64,000 nucleotides of DNA from Chondrilla cf. caribensis (GCA_964020155.1 OZ026566.1:2480789-2544788), one strand, 5' to 3'. Counted from the first letter of the stretch, positions 36,996 through 49,196 are shown. The notes: generated by a model not told the origin, from the sequence alone. Numbers and translations are program-made.

Positions 36996-38389
36996 TACTA
37001 GCAGCTAGCTAGACTAGGTACAGTGTGGATGCCGTTTCGATATTCGATCATTGCCATTGAATGAATACCATTATAAATTTATGAATATCTTTATATCATT
37101 CCACATGCATGCCACACATGCTTGCTTATAAATATGGCGCTTGTATGCTCTTCTTCATTTGGAGATCAGATCAAGACGTATATGACGCGAGAATAATATT
37201 GACAGCAAATGGATGGAAGTTAGTAAATTGAATGATTGTTATAGTAACTGTTATCACATTGATAGACTAATTTACAAAGTGATACATTCTCAGAAGCTGG
37301 AACTAAATGTATTCTCCTTTTAGATATATCCCCCTAGCCTTTTTCTGTCCCCTCCTATCACTTCTTAAATCAAATGCAGCATAGCCTGCAAATGCATGTC
37401 ATGTATGAGGATGTAGATAACAGTTGCAATAACACATTTACTGAGGCTCAGTTGCACCAGGTCCTCTGGATATAGAATGTAGTCTGAGAGATCATTTGCT
37501 GCCATTCTTCTCCAGTCCACCATAGGAAGTGCAAGTGTGAACAGGAATACCTTGATCTCTTCTGCCTACCAGATGAAACAACGGAGGTAGTACAGAAATC
37601 AAGGTTGGCTGGAATGTTATGTGTTATTATAGACACCTGTCCGCTTACTAGTCCACTTTTTACCAGTCCTTTCATTGTCATTTCCTTCCACCCTTAGTCT
37701 TTGAAAGCCTTAAGATACAAACTGTCCTCCAAGCAACTTGTAAAATAATCCTGTTAGTACAGTAAAAGTAGTGAGTGATGTTCAGTTTTGAATAATGTCA
37801 AGTTTGTCCATTATGTCATGTTCAATTCACCAAGGTAAATACCAATCTCCCTTCTACTATCATAGACAACTATGCTGTTACAGGATTTTATAGTTTCTGA
37901 TAATAATTGAGTGAGTCATACCTTTTTTCTGCATGGCATGGGCTGCAGTGTGTTTGAGTTTCAATCTGCAGTAGTGCGAGCTCTTCTTTGCAGTAACACA
38001 AGTAGTGCACCTGAATCATGATACAGGGAGACTGGTCCATTATGAGCCCCTACAAAGTACATACGTATGATATGAATTATCACAGCTTCATCAGAATTAG
38101 TATAAATACACTTATTGTGACCAAATGTTGGGCTTATGTGTGCATTGTAGTGCCAATATTTATGCCAATGTACTTACCTACTGTGTAAATCTTCTTCCAG
38201 ATACTCTCCCACTGAGATGATACCCCGCCAAAACAAGTAAATACCCCACCAAATTGATAGTTCAAAGACAGTACATATCTGTTGATTATTTTTTTTGTAC
38301 ATCTTAACGTGTGCGTGCTTCTTATAATGATATTCATACTATATAAAGATGTTCATAAATATATAACCTGGTGAGACCTGGGGCCATGG
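36996..38389. other. Spacer between annexin copies
   Basis: About 1.4 kb not shared by the two duplication copies. It contains an unrecognised minus-strand reading (see next entry) and otherwise no supported gene. Confidence 0.6.
37385..37690 (-). pseudogene. Unrecognised coding-like remnant in the annexin spacer
   Basis: Minus strand: one frame gives VSIITHNIPANLDFCTTSVV (upstream part, 37681 downward). After an apparent frame change near 37560, another frame gives EEIKVFLFTLALPMVDWRRM and ANDLSDYILYPEDLVQLSLS before a stop. The second stretch looks protein-like (amphipathic and hydrophobic segments), but I do not recognise a family. It could be two exons with a missed intron, a decayed gene, or chance. 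Confidence 0.25.
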
Positions 38390-38472
38390 TTTAACTGGTT
38401 AGACTAGTGGTGAACCTTTGCCAGCTACAAGCACCCTGTATTTGTGGTCGCGAGCTGATACGAACAGGTGAA

Positions 38473-39947
38473 ATGTCCTACCCTCCCTATCCTCCCGCTG
38501 GTGGTGCCGGTTATCCGAATAAACAACCTACCTTGTCTGAGAATATTGGATTCCCATCAAGCCAACCAAGTTATCCTCCGGGTCCCGGGTACCCCTCGGG
38601 GCCGAATCAAATGCCAAACCCAGTGAGTCTCCGTTAGCAGTTACAATACTCAGCCATAACATGCATCCATATCGCTCAGTTTCTTCACCGCACCGATCCT
38701 CCTTTGAATAATACCGTTAGGCCTACCTAGTGTGTAGCCTGATTTTGTATTCTCAATCGACATTTATACTCCATTGTACTACTTCAGGTTTGCGAGATCT
38801 ACCACGAACACTCATATTTAGACTTTATACAATATATTATACTTTGGATATTGACTCTACAGAGTGTCTATTATTGTTAGAATAGTGCAAACACAGACAC
38901 ACAATATAAATATTCCAAACTTAAAAGTACATCTTCTGTTCTGGTTGTCAAGATTCGTGTAACATTTATTCCTCTGAAGAAACAGAATCTGACTAGTCAT
39001 GGATCCTAGAAGGCCTTTAATCTACTCAATATGTGTGGGTAAGAGAAAAAAACAGTTAAGTAGTTATATACTTTGGAATTTTTCACAGATAAAATTGATG
39101 AAAATTTCCTGACAATAAATACCCAAAAATGGTAGAGAACGAATTACTTTTGGTGTATAAGATCCTGTATGCGTTGGAAAAGGGGGCATTGTAGCGTGAA
39201 TCCTTTTCATGATAATATATCATGCATCAATATCAATTTCACATGATACAGTATACTACTTAAAGTTGGTGTTTATTACCCATTGCAGGGTGGTACCCAG
39301 CCTGGAACGGTTGGGTTTCAAACTGGTCCAACTTCATATCCACCTCCCCCAGGTGAGAGTAATATTCAATGTATGGTCAACTGTCCACTTCTTCCAGCTG
39401 CTATGTATGCATACAATGGTATCTCTAGCCTCCTATGTGTTCTGTAGTGGAAGGATGTATATGTACAGTACAGTACTATATGTACATATATCTTTGGTAC
39501 AATGGACGACTGTTGCATGTGGGCTCTCACCTAAAGATGAAAATGCCTGTCCAATACTTCAGGCTGGAAGTCCAGTTTCAGAATCAATAATTGATTCTGA
39601 AAATGGACTTCACAGTATGTTTAGTGAATGAATATGAAATTACTGTATTTTCATATTCATTCACTAAAAACACTGGGGAGTCTAGTTTCAGAACATCACA
39701 GTATGTTAGTGAATGAATATGAAATTATTTCTTATTCATTCACTAAAAACACTGGGGAGTCCAGTTTCAGAACATCACAGTATGTTAGTGAATGAACATG
39801 AAATTATTTCTTATTCATTCACTAAACATACTATGTTCCCTTCCATGCTTGGTGAATGAGTTTCTACTTGTACCAGGTCCTCATCAGCCTGCACCGTATC
39901 CTTCAGTTGGATTCAGTGGAGGACCACCACCACCGGTAAGATGCTCA

Positions 39948-39998
<51 letters not shown>

Positions 39999-40018
39999 GC
40001 ACGCACGCACACACGCAT

Positions 40019-40058
<40 letters not shown>

Positions 40059-40080
40059 GCACGCACGCACACACGCATGC

Positions 40081-40117
<37 letters not shown>

Positions 40118-40839
40118 TTAACACCATCCATCCATCCATCCATCCATCCATGCCCTGCTTTCACTTCAAGAGTGATGCAGGCCACATCATGAGAGCTTTC
40201 AAATGGGAAAGGGAGACATATGATTATTACTACTCCCAGTGTGATCTCTTGGTTCTGGCGGGTTTTTGGCAGAGCTTAACTTGATTGTGGTAACCTTGTT
40301 GTTTGAAGATTCTATGGCAGCACTGGCAGGTGAGGGTCTCCTGGGCTGCTGCTGCTCTATGTTTTAGTCTTTGATGGTTGACAAGACCTGCTTTGTTATG
40401 AGCTACAAAGCAGCAGGTAGGTTCATTGCACCATAGGTCAGTCTGCTCTTCCACTTGTTTTCTCTCTCCTCTCTCCTTCCTCTTGTCTTTCCTTATCTTT
40501 TCCATTTCCTCATCTCTCTCGTTCACCTCATTAGCCGCAGCCTCAATTATGGCACTCCACTGATCACGGTTTTATGCAATACTCATCCAGTCCTGATCGA
40601 CCTTACACTTCTTCACATCCCTCATCACAGCATCTACCCAACGCAGCTTCTGACCACCTACTGAGTGCTCGCCTCCTATTAACTTGCAACAACAGCTGCC
40701 CGGGAATGCGATCAGGTTCCATCCTGGCTACATGGCCCAACCACCTTAGTCTCCTCTTCCTGATCATGGTTTCTACAGTCTCAATGCTGGCCATAGCTCG
40801 AACAGTAGTATTCCTCTTCTTCTCTGACTGATTTGCCAG

Positions 40840-40935
<96 letters not shown>

Positions 40936-43709
40936 CAATAAAATATATTATATTTAGTGTACTCGTACTCTATTCTGCAGGGACCTTATGCTGGGTATCC
41001 CCCTGGCCCTCCTCAACCACAGTACCAAAGCTATGGTCCACCTCCCCAGCCCCAGTCCCCTCCCCAGCCGGTGTCTCCATATCCTCCTCAGCCTTATCCT
41101 ACTGCCAATACAAATCCTCCTTTCTGGCCACCCCTCTCACAGGCACACACCATGAGCTATACCACCCAGCAGATGGGAGCAATGCACTTGGGAAGTGAAC
41201 CTCAAGCGGCAGCATACAAGGTGTTTGTACTCACCACATTATAGTTATGTTGTAGTATGTACTGCATGTACAGTATTCACAGTACACAGTGTCCTGCATG
41301 GGGAAATACCGTATTCGCCTGTATGCCTCACTAGCCACCAACAACTGAAGGGACTGTCAAACCTCATCGACCATTTGATGCTGAAAGTGACTGTAAAGTA
41401 CTGAGAACTGCCATGAAAGGGTTTGGTATGTGTATGTGTGTATACTGGATGTATATACTGTATGTACCTGTATATATATATACTTTCCATATACTTAGTA
41501 ACTATAATATGTATGTGTATTATCCATGTACTGTAGTAAACATGAACTGTGTGCACATTGCGATTAGTGTGTGAAATTTATAGGCATTCATGCACCTATT
41601 TGTAGGAACGGACGAGAAAGCCATAATTAGCGTAGTGGCTCACAGAAGCAATGCACAGAGGCAGGAGATCAAAGTCAAGTTCAAAGCTCTCTATGGAAAA
41701 GTAAGATCAGAAGTTCTCAAACATCCTCTCATTATTATCATTTGATAACAGTAGACCATAGATTCTTAACTGTTTTAAAGAGTCTTCATAATAGCAGATG
41801 TAAAACAGCTTCCAAACAAATATAGTATATAACCTCATAAATATTTACTAATTGTGTTAATTATCTTTTCACATCTAGTCTAATCAGAAATGAAAATAAT
41901 TAACACAATTAGTAAATATCACCACTTTTAAATCCACACAAAGGTGTGGTCTCACCAGTGTGAGACTGCAGCTTAGCAGTACCACCTGTGCAGTATGAAA
42001 GGGGAATTGGGAAGGCTGGTAGCTGTTGTGGCTTCGTGGCTCAGTGGTTATGACAGTTACAGTCAGACACCCTGGATTTGGTCCTGCAGTTGCCGGTTTT
42101 TCTCTTTTCTCCTTTCTCCCCGAGCAGGTTGAGCGCCAATGAAACTTCTATAACCTCATGTAGTCCCAGAGCCTCCATTTGAAAGTTCCACTTCCTTGAA
42201 CTGGTAATTGACGGTGTTGAATAGTCTTCTGATAACCTCCTTCTTTCCCTACTCTCTTGCTGTTTCTTCATGTCTTTTGATGATGCTGTTCTTTCCCTTC
42301 CTTGGACTTCACGTGTTTACATTCTTGCAGGATTTAATAAAGGAACTGAAAAGTGAACTAAATGGTCACTTTGCAGAGGTAGTCCTGGGACTGTTGATGA
42401 CTCCAGTGGAGTATGATTCGTTTCAGTTGCGAAGAGCAATGAAAGTGTGTTGTTGTGATCTTCACTGCTTGTTCTGGTTTGTCCCACCGTTGTACAGTAT
42501 GTATGCATGTCTTTGAAACTGTACTCTGTGTGTTCTGTGCACACATTGTAACAGCTTTACTTTGTGGATAGTAATGTAGTAATTGGTTTCTACAGTTATG
42601 TTCGTCCATGTATAGTGTTCAATCTATCCATGTGTACTGTTGCAGATGTACATGTGTACTGTATATGTATTAGAGATGTGCAATGTGTGTACTGCACATG
42701 CATTTTTACAGTTGTATATTCTGTGTACTGTATATGTATGTGTTCCTGCTGTTACACAGTGTGTCCTTGTGGTATTGAGGTATGGCTCATGAATCATGAT
42801 AATGTCCAATTGCTTCATTCCTAAAGGGTTCAGGTACCGACGAAGCTAGCCTGATAGGGGTTCTTTGTTCCCGTACTTCCTCGGAGGTTGAAGCCATAAA
42901 GAAACGGTTCAAGAGAGGTATGTTGATAATATTGTGCTCAAAGTAGAGGTGCCTTAATTATACATTACACGGGACTCTTTGATCCAGCCTCTGGTAAACC
43001 AGTATCATTGATTTCATGCTATATATGTTTTATTAAGGGATACTTGTACACACAGTCAAGAGAAGCAGATTTGGTTTGAACATCGGTTAATTTAAAAGCA
43101 GTTGACTGTGGCATTTGAGGTTTATCATCATGTATACATAAGGTAACTCGGATGTACATATATGTACGTGTATTGTATACATTCAGACCATAGGCAAAAT
43201 CCGGGGAAGGCAACCATAAGCGAAACATCTGGTCACTTCAAGCGTCTCTTCGTTTCAATGTTGACTGTAAGTTGTATTATCCATTCAGAGTGCTGCATTG
43301 TCAGTGTCATGTACCCTCCCTCCACCATACAGGCTGGTAGAGAGGAGGAGGGGCCGGGCAATATGGAAACAGCTAAGATATATGCTCAGGTCAGTCTGCA
43401 CTCTAACCCTTGTTGGATATCATGTGAAATGTGTTCGTTGTTAGCATTTAGTGCATTGTTCCTTGTATGTCAGTGTTATCATGTTTTCACCATGTAAACA
43501 TTACACACAGTCTTGTATGCATTGTAGTGTATTTACTGCATTGATCATTCTCGCACACTGTACACACATTGCATTGTGGCTGTACACATGTTGAAAATAC
43601 ACTGCACACACCATCTTATTTATCATCTTTACATACATACACGAAGTCATCGTAATACACATGTACCCACCCAACCCCCCACGCATACACACACAAACAT
43701 ATCTACACA

Positions 43710-43786
<77 letters not shown>

Positions 43787-43791
43787 ATACA

Positions 43792-43867
<76 letters not shown>

Positions 43868-43957
43868 ACAGACACACACACACATGTACACACACACATA
43901 TGCACGCACTCACACACGCACACATGCACACACGCACACGCACATGCACACACGCAC

Positions 43958-43988
<31 letters not shown>

Positions 43989-46900
43989 ACTTAACAGCTT
44001 TACTTTGTAGATAGTAATGATTTCTACAGTTATGTTCGTCCATGTATAGTGGTCAAAATGTCCATGTGCACTGTTGCAGATGTACATGTGTACTGTACAT
44101 GTATTTTTAGAGATGTGCAATGTGTGTACTGCACATGCATTTTACATTTGTATATTCTGTGTACTGTATGTGTATGTGTTCCTGCTGTTACACAGTGTGT
44201 CCTTGTGGTATTGAGGTATAGCTCATGAATCATGATCATGTCCAATTGCTCCACTCCTAAAGGGTTTAGGTACCAACAAAGCTTGCTTGATAGAGATTCT
44301 TTGTTCCCATACTTCCTCGGAGGTTGAAGCCATAAAGAAACAGTTCAAGACAGGTATGTTGATAATATTATGCTTATAGTAGAGGTGCCTCATACATACA
44401 TCACATCATACATTACATAGTTAGGACTCTTTGATCCAGCCTCGGGTAAACCAGTATCATTACATGTACGTATATGTACATCTATTGTATACATTCAGAC
44501 CACAAGCAAGATTTGGAGGAGGCAATCATTAGCGAAACATCTGGTCACTTCAAGCGTCTCCTCGTTTCAATGTTGACTGTAAGTCATATTATCCATTCAG
44601 AGTGCTGCATTGTCAGTGTCATGTACCCTCCCTCCACCATACAGGCTGGTAGAGAGGAGGAAGGACCTGTCAATATGGAAAAGGCTAAGATAGATGCTCA
44701 AGTCAGTCTGCACTCTAACCCTTGTTGGATATCATGTGAAATGTGTTCGTTATTGGTTGTTAGGATTTTGTGCATTGTTCCTTGTATGTCAGTGTTATCA
44801 TGTTTTCACCATGTAAACATTACACACAGTCTTGTATGCATTGTAGTGTGTTTACTGCATTGATTATTCTCGCACACTGTACACACATTGCATTGTGGCT
44901 GTACACGTGTTGAAAATAAACTGCACACACCATCTTATTTATCATCCTTACATACGTACACGAAGTCATCATAAGATACACACACATACACACACACACC
45001 ATACATGCCGCATACACACACACGCACGCACGCATGCATGCACGCACACACGCACGCACACACACACACATACGTACATGCCTACACACACTATGTACAT
45101 GTTACTAAACAACAATCTTGCCTGCTTTTAGGATTTGTACCAAGCCGGAGAAGCTAGGTGGGGGACAGACGAATCAAAGTGAGATGTTCTTTGATTGTAT
45201 GTGTGTAGAAGATAGTACTATACTAGATGGGTTATCTGTCTTCTATGATTAGACTGTGGGTCTGTATGTAAACGCAGATGTTGACACATAATCCTACCTA
45301 TGTACCTACATAATCCATACAGTTGGACCTCTACAATATTTCCCTTGGTTTTTTACTTATCCTGCTGCTATAACCAGTCTACTTTTGTAATGTATGCAAT
45401 TACTTTTCTTGTGAATATGTCTGTGCCCACAAAATATTTTGTATAAAGAGAATACCCTTGTGAATAGTTTTGTAGTGAAGTGGCCTGATGGTATACTGTA
45501 CAAATATGCACAAGTACACATGATAATCATTGTCTATATGAGTCTATATGAGTATGTACTTACTTTCACCTGTGCATACGTACATGTACTGATACACTAC
45601 CATCCTCAGTGCTTACAGTTCATGTTTGTTCGTACCTGTCATTATGTTCTTGCTGTTAGGTTTAACCAGATCCTGGCATCCAGAAGCTATAGTCATCTTG
45701 CTGTTGTGTTCAACGAGTATAGCAAGGTATATAGTTGCATACATGTACAGTATGTGTGTACTGTGTAGTATTGCATGTTGTGTTCTTGTATGTATTGCAT
45801 GTGTACTGTGCACATGTGTATTGTGTGTACTGAGTGTACGTAGACTGTATGCTCTCCATGTACTGTGTGTATTACTGTACGTATGTACCATAATATATAT
45901 ATTATATGTGCTACTTAATTATGTATGTATGTATGTGCTATAATTATGTGTGTATGCTGTGTCTTTTGTTCAGTATATGTATTGTGGGAATAGAACGTAT
46001 ATATGAGCATTAATATTCAGGATAGTCTGTATGTGTACTGTAATAATACTTGGTAAATGAGTAATGAACAAGTATCTTCAAATTAGTATTCAATCACTTA
46101 CCTACATACGGATATGAAGCCAATATAAAAATGTGATCATTGTGTGAAGTGCTCAAGGACACCACTTCCAAGTTGCTCCACTTTACCCTACGTATTGTCC
46201 TCAACCATGTACATATGTCACAAACTAGTAAATTCCAACAATGACACCTAGTATACCTGTATCAGGACCTTTACATTAGATGTTGTGTTTCAAATCTACC
46301 TTCGGATATGTTGCAATTTGACAAATACCTAGGGTCTTACGAGACTGGCCCAATGTAGCATAGTGGGACATTTGTTATTTGCAGCAATTACAACCACATA
46401 ACAAATATTTGTGTCTTGTGATACATGTGTTTGTAATTGCTAGATTCATGAACCAATGTACTGTGTGTTCTGAGTTTGCATTTTGGTGTAACTAACAACA
46501 TCCACTCACTCCTACAGGTGTGCAAGTATGACATTGAGCAATCGATCAAACGCGAAATGTCAGGAGATCTGGAGGATGGCATGCTGGCCATAGGTTGGCT
46601 TGTCACTGCAGCAGTTTTTGTAACTAAGTCCTAACCATCTGTGCTCTTCCTGTGTGTATCATATACAGTATATGTGTTACAGATTTACATATTCCCTACC
46701 TGTGGTACATACTGACAATCAATATGAATTATTTTATGTACATGCATAAAGTACAACTTCCTACGTGTGTGAGTACTGTGGTTTATCTTTGTGCACATGG
46801 TTCCTTCCTATCTCATGTACACACTATCAGTATTGGTAGATAAGTACCTGGATGTGATGAAAGTACATGTGCTGTGCCTTAATTTTAACTTTCAGTATTA

Positions 46901-48460
46901 GACAAGATACACCGCATGCACACACATATGTAGCACAAACCTGCTTCCATATTGTAGACACTATGTGTTTGTCTATGCAAGTATAATATATGGACTATTA
47001 CAGTAGTCCTTCGCTGTCTTCTCATTTATTCCTTATCTGATGTTATTCCATGCACTATTTCCCATGTACATAAGAAAGGGAGTTCATTCTCCTAGCTAAG
47101 TGCAGATACTGAAATATGTTACATGGAGTAAAAAGCTGTTTTGAGTGTTGTTGATGGACTCATGTCACATCACACTTTCTCCAATATTTGACTTACGATA
47201 ATGTATGTGCTTTTGTACAGTCAAGTGTGTTAAGAATAAGTCTGCTTATTTCGCTGAGAGATTATACAAATCAATGAAGGTGTGTAAGACATCACATTCA
47301 TGTATCCTCAGACATCTCGAATCTGCAATAATGTGTATGTCTGTACAGTGAACACAGAAATTATGCATTCATTTTCAGCAAATTCCTCATCTTCAAAGAT
47401 GATCAAGTTACGTATAGTAAGCCATAGTGGGCCAGCCCTGAATCCCCTCAATATTTACTCATTTTGGCTTCCATGCAAGCTACTGCTGCTGAAAGGACAC
47501 TATGTTAATCTATATGTATGTATGTTTGTCTTCGCACATACCATCTTAATGGTTCTCTCTCACACACGTTGAGCCCACCTTTGTCAGTAGTTCCATTCTG
47601 TGCTCTGGCTTTCCAGGGGTTGGGAACCGATGACGATACACTCATACGTGTGATGGTATCACGATGCGAAGTGGACATGGTGGAGATCAAAAGAGAATTC
47701 ATGTCCAATTACCACAAGTCCTTGGGATCATCCATACAAGTTGGTAGCTGCATTGGCACCTGTGCAGTGTGTACAGTGGGAGTGTACAGGTGTATTGCGG
47801 TCTCATAATAATGCTCATAATTTGATGTCATGCAGCATGAGATGTTAATGGGACAGGGGCAGTCTTTACATGCCAACAGCTACCGTATAGCAGGCGCAGG
47901 ACAATATTTTCGCAGATGGCTCCAAGAATTAAACTTCACGGATACAATTTTTGCGGATGCTGGCCACAGTCACCTAATAGAACAACAAGAACACCTAATT
48001 CACGGATTATATTTTTGCAGATGTTAGGCCAACCGGGAAATCCATCAAAATTTTGTCCTGCGAAATTTTCCCGCTGTACGGTATCCTTTTGTACGATCAG
48101 ATATCTTTGGTACCAAATTCATTACAATCGTTATCAATAAACTAGTTTGTCCTGAGTGCAGTGTGACAACAAACCTGTAGAGATTGATGACTAGCTGATG
48201 TGGTGGGAGGTACATGGTAGAGATGGGCAACCACCGCTTGTGAACATGTAACCATAACCTCTGATCCTGAACTGAATAAATCCTTTGATAGTGATAGTGA
48301 TAGTGATATTGTTAATTTTAAGCAGGAAATGTCCCATCAGCTAAAGCAGGTCTACCTGGGAGCCTTGCTGATGGTATTGTATCTTCCTTCCCTTCCCCTC
48401 CAGGGAGATACAAGTGGTGATTACAGGAGAATTTTGATGGCTTTAGCTGGAGAAGATTGA
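38473..48460 (+). CDS. Annexin, A7/A11-like, five-repeat (copy 2)
   Basis: Nineteen exons: 38473-38622, 39289-39352, 39877-39935, 40981-41220, 41335-41425, 41606-41700, 42331-42444, 42827-42917, 43187-43266, 43333-43389, 44263-44353, 44499-44578, 44645-44701, 45132-45178, 45660-45726, 46518-46593, 47221-47279, 47617-47739, 48404-48460. The full set sums to 1698 nt, 565 aa, with no stop and every phase matching. Exons 8-10 of the parent occur twice, each set being 228 nt (76 aa) and coding exactly annexin repeat 2. Set a reads [20 protein letters not shown]...[10 protein letters not shown]; set b reads [20 protein letters not shown]...[10 protein letters not shown]. Set b is nearer copy 1. If all exons are used the protein has five repeats. 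Mutually exclusive use of the sets would restore four. The head is slightly shorter ([11 protein letters not shown] replaces [13 protein letters not shown]). Confidence 0.9.
39613..39833. repeat. Tandem hairpin array, annexin copy 2 intron 2
   Basis: Three tandem units (starts near 39613, 39699, 39778; period 79-86 bp), each containing the inverted pair gtgaatgaatatgaaatta / tattcattcac and the spacer cactggggagtccagtttca. Copy 1 has a single hairpin. Confidence 0.85.
39950..40122. repeat. CA/CGCA microsatellite
   Basis: Two blocks of (CA)n-(CGCA)n-(CA)n, left of the LINE fragment in intron 3 of annexin copy 2. The second block repeats the first with a period of 60 bp. Confidence 0.9.
40123..40838 (-). 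mobile_element. 5'-truncated non-LTR retrotransposon (LINE) fragment
   Basis: Minus strand: [20 protein letters not shown] (40720-40760 region) is the typical C-terminal signature of LINE reverse-transcriptase polyproteins. It is followed by a charged linker and two C2H2-type finger-like segments: [20 protein letters not shown] with RLKH, and [20 protein letters not shown]. The reading frame is broken near 40575-40605. The 3' end carries an (ATGG)n tail (40123-40152 as CCAT on plus). The element sits inside a (CA)n tract and is absent from annexin copy 1, so it arrived after the duplication or was lost from copy 1. The family was not assigned (CR1/L2/RTE-like are candidates). Confidence 0.8.
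40839..40934. repeat. CA microsatellite right of the LINE fragment
   Basis: Perfect (CA)n of about 90 bp. Confidence 0.95.
41839..42148 (+). mobile_element. Foldback + tRNA-like SINE insertion, annexin copy 2 intron 6
   Basis: 310 bp bounded by the direct repeat tataacctcat (41828-41838 and 42149-42159). The left part is a palindrome (41841-41919; arms atttactaattgtgttaatt and complement). The right part has an A-box-like GTGGCTCAGTGGTTA (about 42034-42048) and, 30 bp on, a B-box-like GGATTTGGTCC, then a pyrimidine-rich end. Copy 1 lacks the insert, although it has a slightly different short sequence at the site. Confidence 0.6.
42551..45090 (+). repeat. Tandem duplication of exons 8-10, annexin copy 2
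   Basis: Two units of about 1.1-1.4 kb. Unit a runs from acagctttactttgtgg (42551) to the CA tract ending at 43988; unit b runs from acagctttactttgtag (about 43994) to the CA tract near 45070. The junction joins intron 10 sequence to intron 7 sequence through the CA microsatellite, which suggests unequal exchange or slippage at CA repeats. Confidence 0.9.
43708..43988. repeat. Long CA microsatellite at the exon-duplication junction
   Basis: About 280 bp of (CA)n with a few TCA/CATA/CG interruptions. Confidence 0.95.
47883..48081. mobile_element. TA-flanked MITE (CCGTATAGC family), copy 1
   Basis: 199 bp, terminal inverted repeats CCGTATAGC.. / ..GCTGTACGG, flanked by TA on both sides (47881-47882, 48082-48083). 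Internal words aattttcgcggat-like and gatgctggccacagtca match 58387-58592. In annexin copy 1 (about 36056) the homologous sequence acagctgtcctttt has no insert. TA target duplication and structure suggest a Tc1/mariner-type nonautonomous element. Confidence 0.85.
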
Positions 48461-49196
48461 TGAACAATGCGCATATCTGAATTGTATCCACATAATATTA
48501 CACTGTACATCAAGATGAATGGTGTTGTCCACGTAATAGGTACAATACACATACACATTGTCCACCCCATCATTAACAATTGCATATATGGATTTGACGA
48601 AATTGTATTATTATACTAACAATAATGAATAGTTATAATCTGATAATGATGCACAACAAAGTGTATGCGTGTGACATGGACCACTGATTGTCTGCACCCA
48701 GTCTCAAGTGTACACTTTTTACATACCTCAAAATCCACATTATAATATAATCTGCAAACAAATTTAATAAAAGTCTGGTCATACACATTATATATGATAA
48801 TATTGCACCACACTATCCAAACCTACAAAAATGTGGTGGAAACACCTCCTTCAGAGTTTGTGTGTACATTCGAAGTGTTTTTATGCATCATTGGGAAAAT
48901 GAAATAGTGCTTCGCCATAAGTCACAATATGAAATCAATTGCGAAATTGATTCTACATTACAGTGTAGTCAGAAGTACTGCAGTTATAGGGTAGTCTAGC
49001 ATGCCAGACTAATAACGTACGAAATGATAATTTTGGTTTGTGTATGTGGTCACATGGGGAATACGTACGTGACCCGATATCACGTACAGTCAAGTCGTTT
49101 GAGGGATATGGCGTTCGGCGTATTGCGTCGCTCAGTCTTTGTACGTTGAATCTATACAGCGTTGGGCGACGGAAATAGAGTTCAGAGTTTGTGACA
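48461..49196. other. Intergenic interval, annexin copy 2 to SUOX
   Basis: Left part (to about 49065) is shared with the region downstream of annexin copy 1. The remaining about 130 bp must include the SUOX promoter. No other gene was seen. Confidence 0.6.

Larger units (their letters stand above)
38390..49065 (+). repeat. Segmental duplication, copy 2 (annexin locus)
   Basis: Collinear with 29030-36995 but about 2.7 kb longer. The extra length comes from a hairpin array, a LINE fragment, a foldback/SINE-like insertion, an exon-cassette duplication, about 600 bp in intron 12 and a MITE. Confidence 0.9.

Noticed and set aside
42030..42090. A genuine tRNA gene
   Set aside because: A- and B-box-like words are present, but the B box is poor and no cloverleaf with a complete acceptor stem could be drawn; a SINE head fits better.
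43501..44043. Cys/Val and Thr/His dipeptide ORFs at many sites
   Set aside because: Translations of CA/TG microsatellites.
49191..49196. Upstream GTG start for SUOX
   Set aside because: The ATG at 49197 immediately follows and is the normal eukaryotic start.
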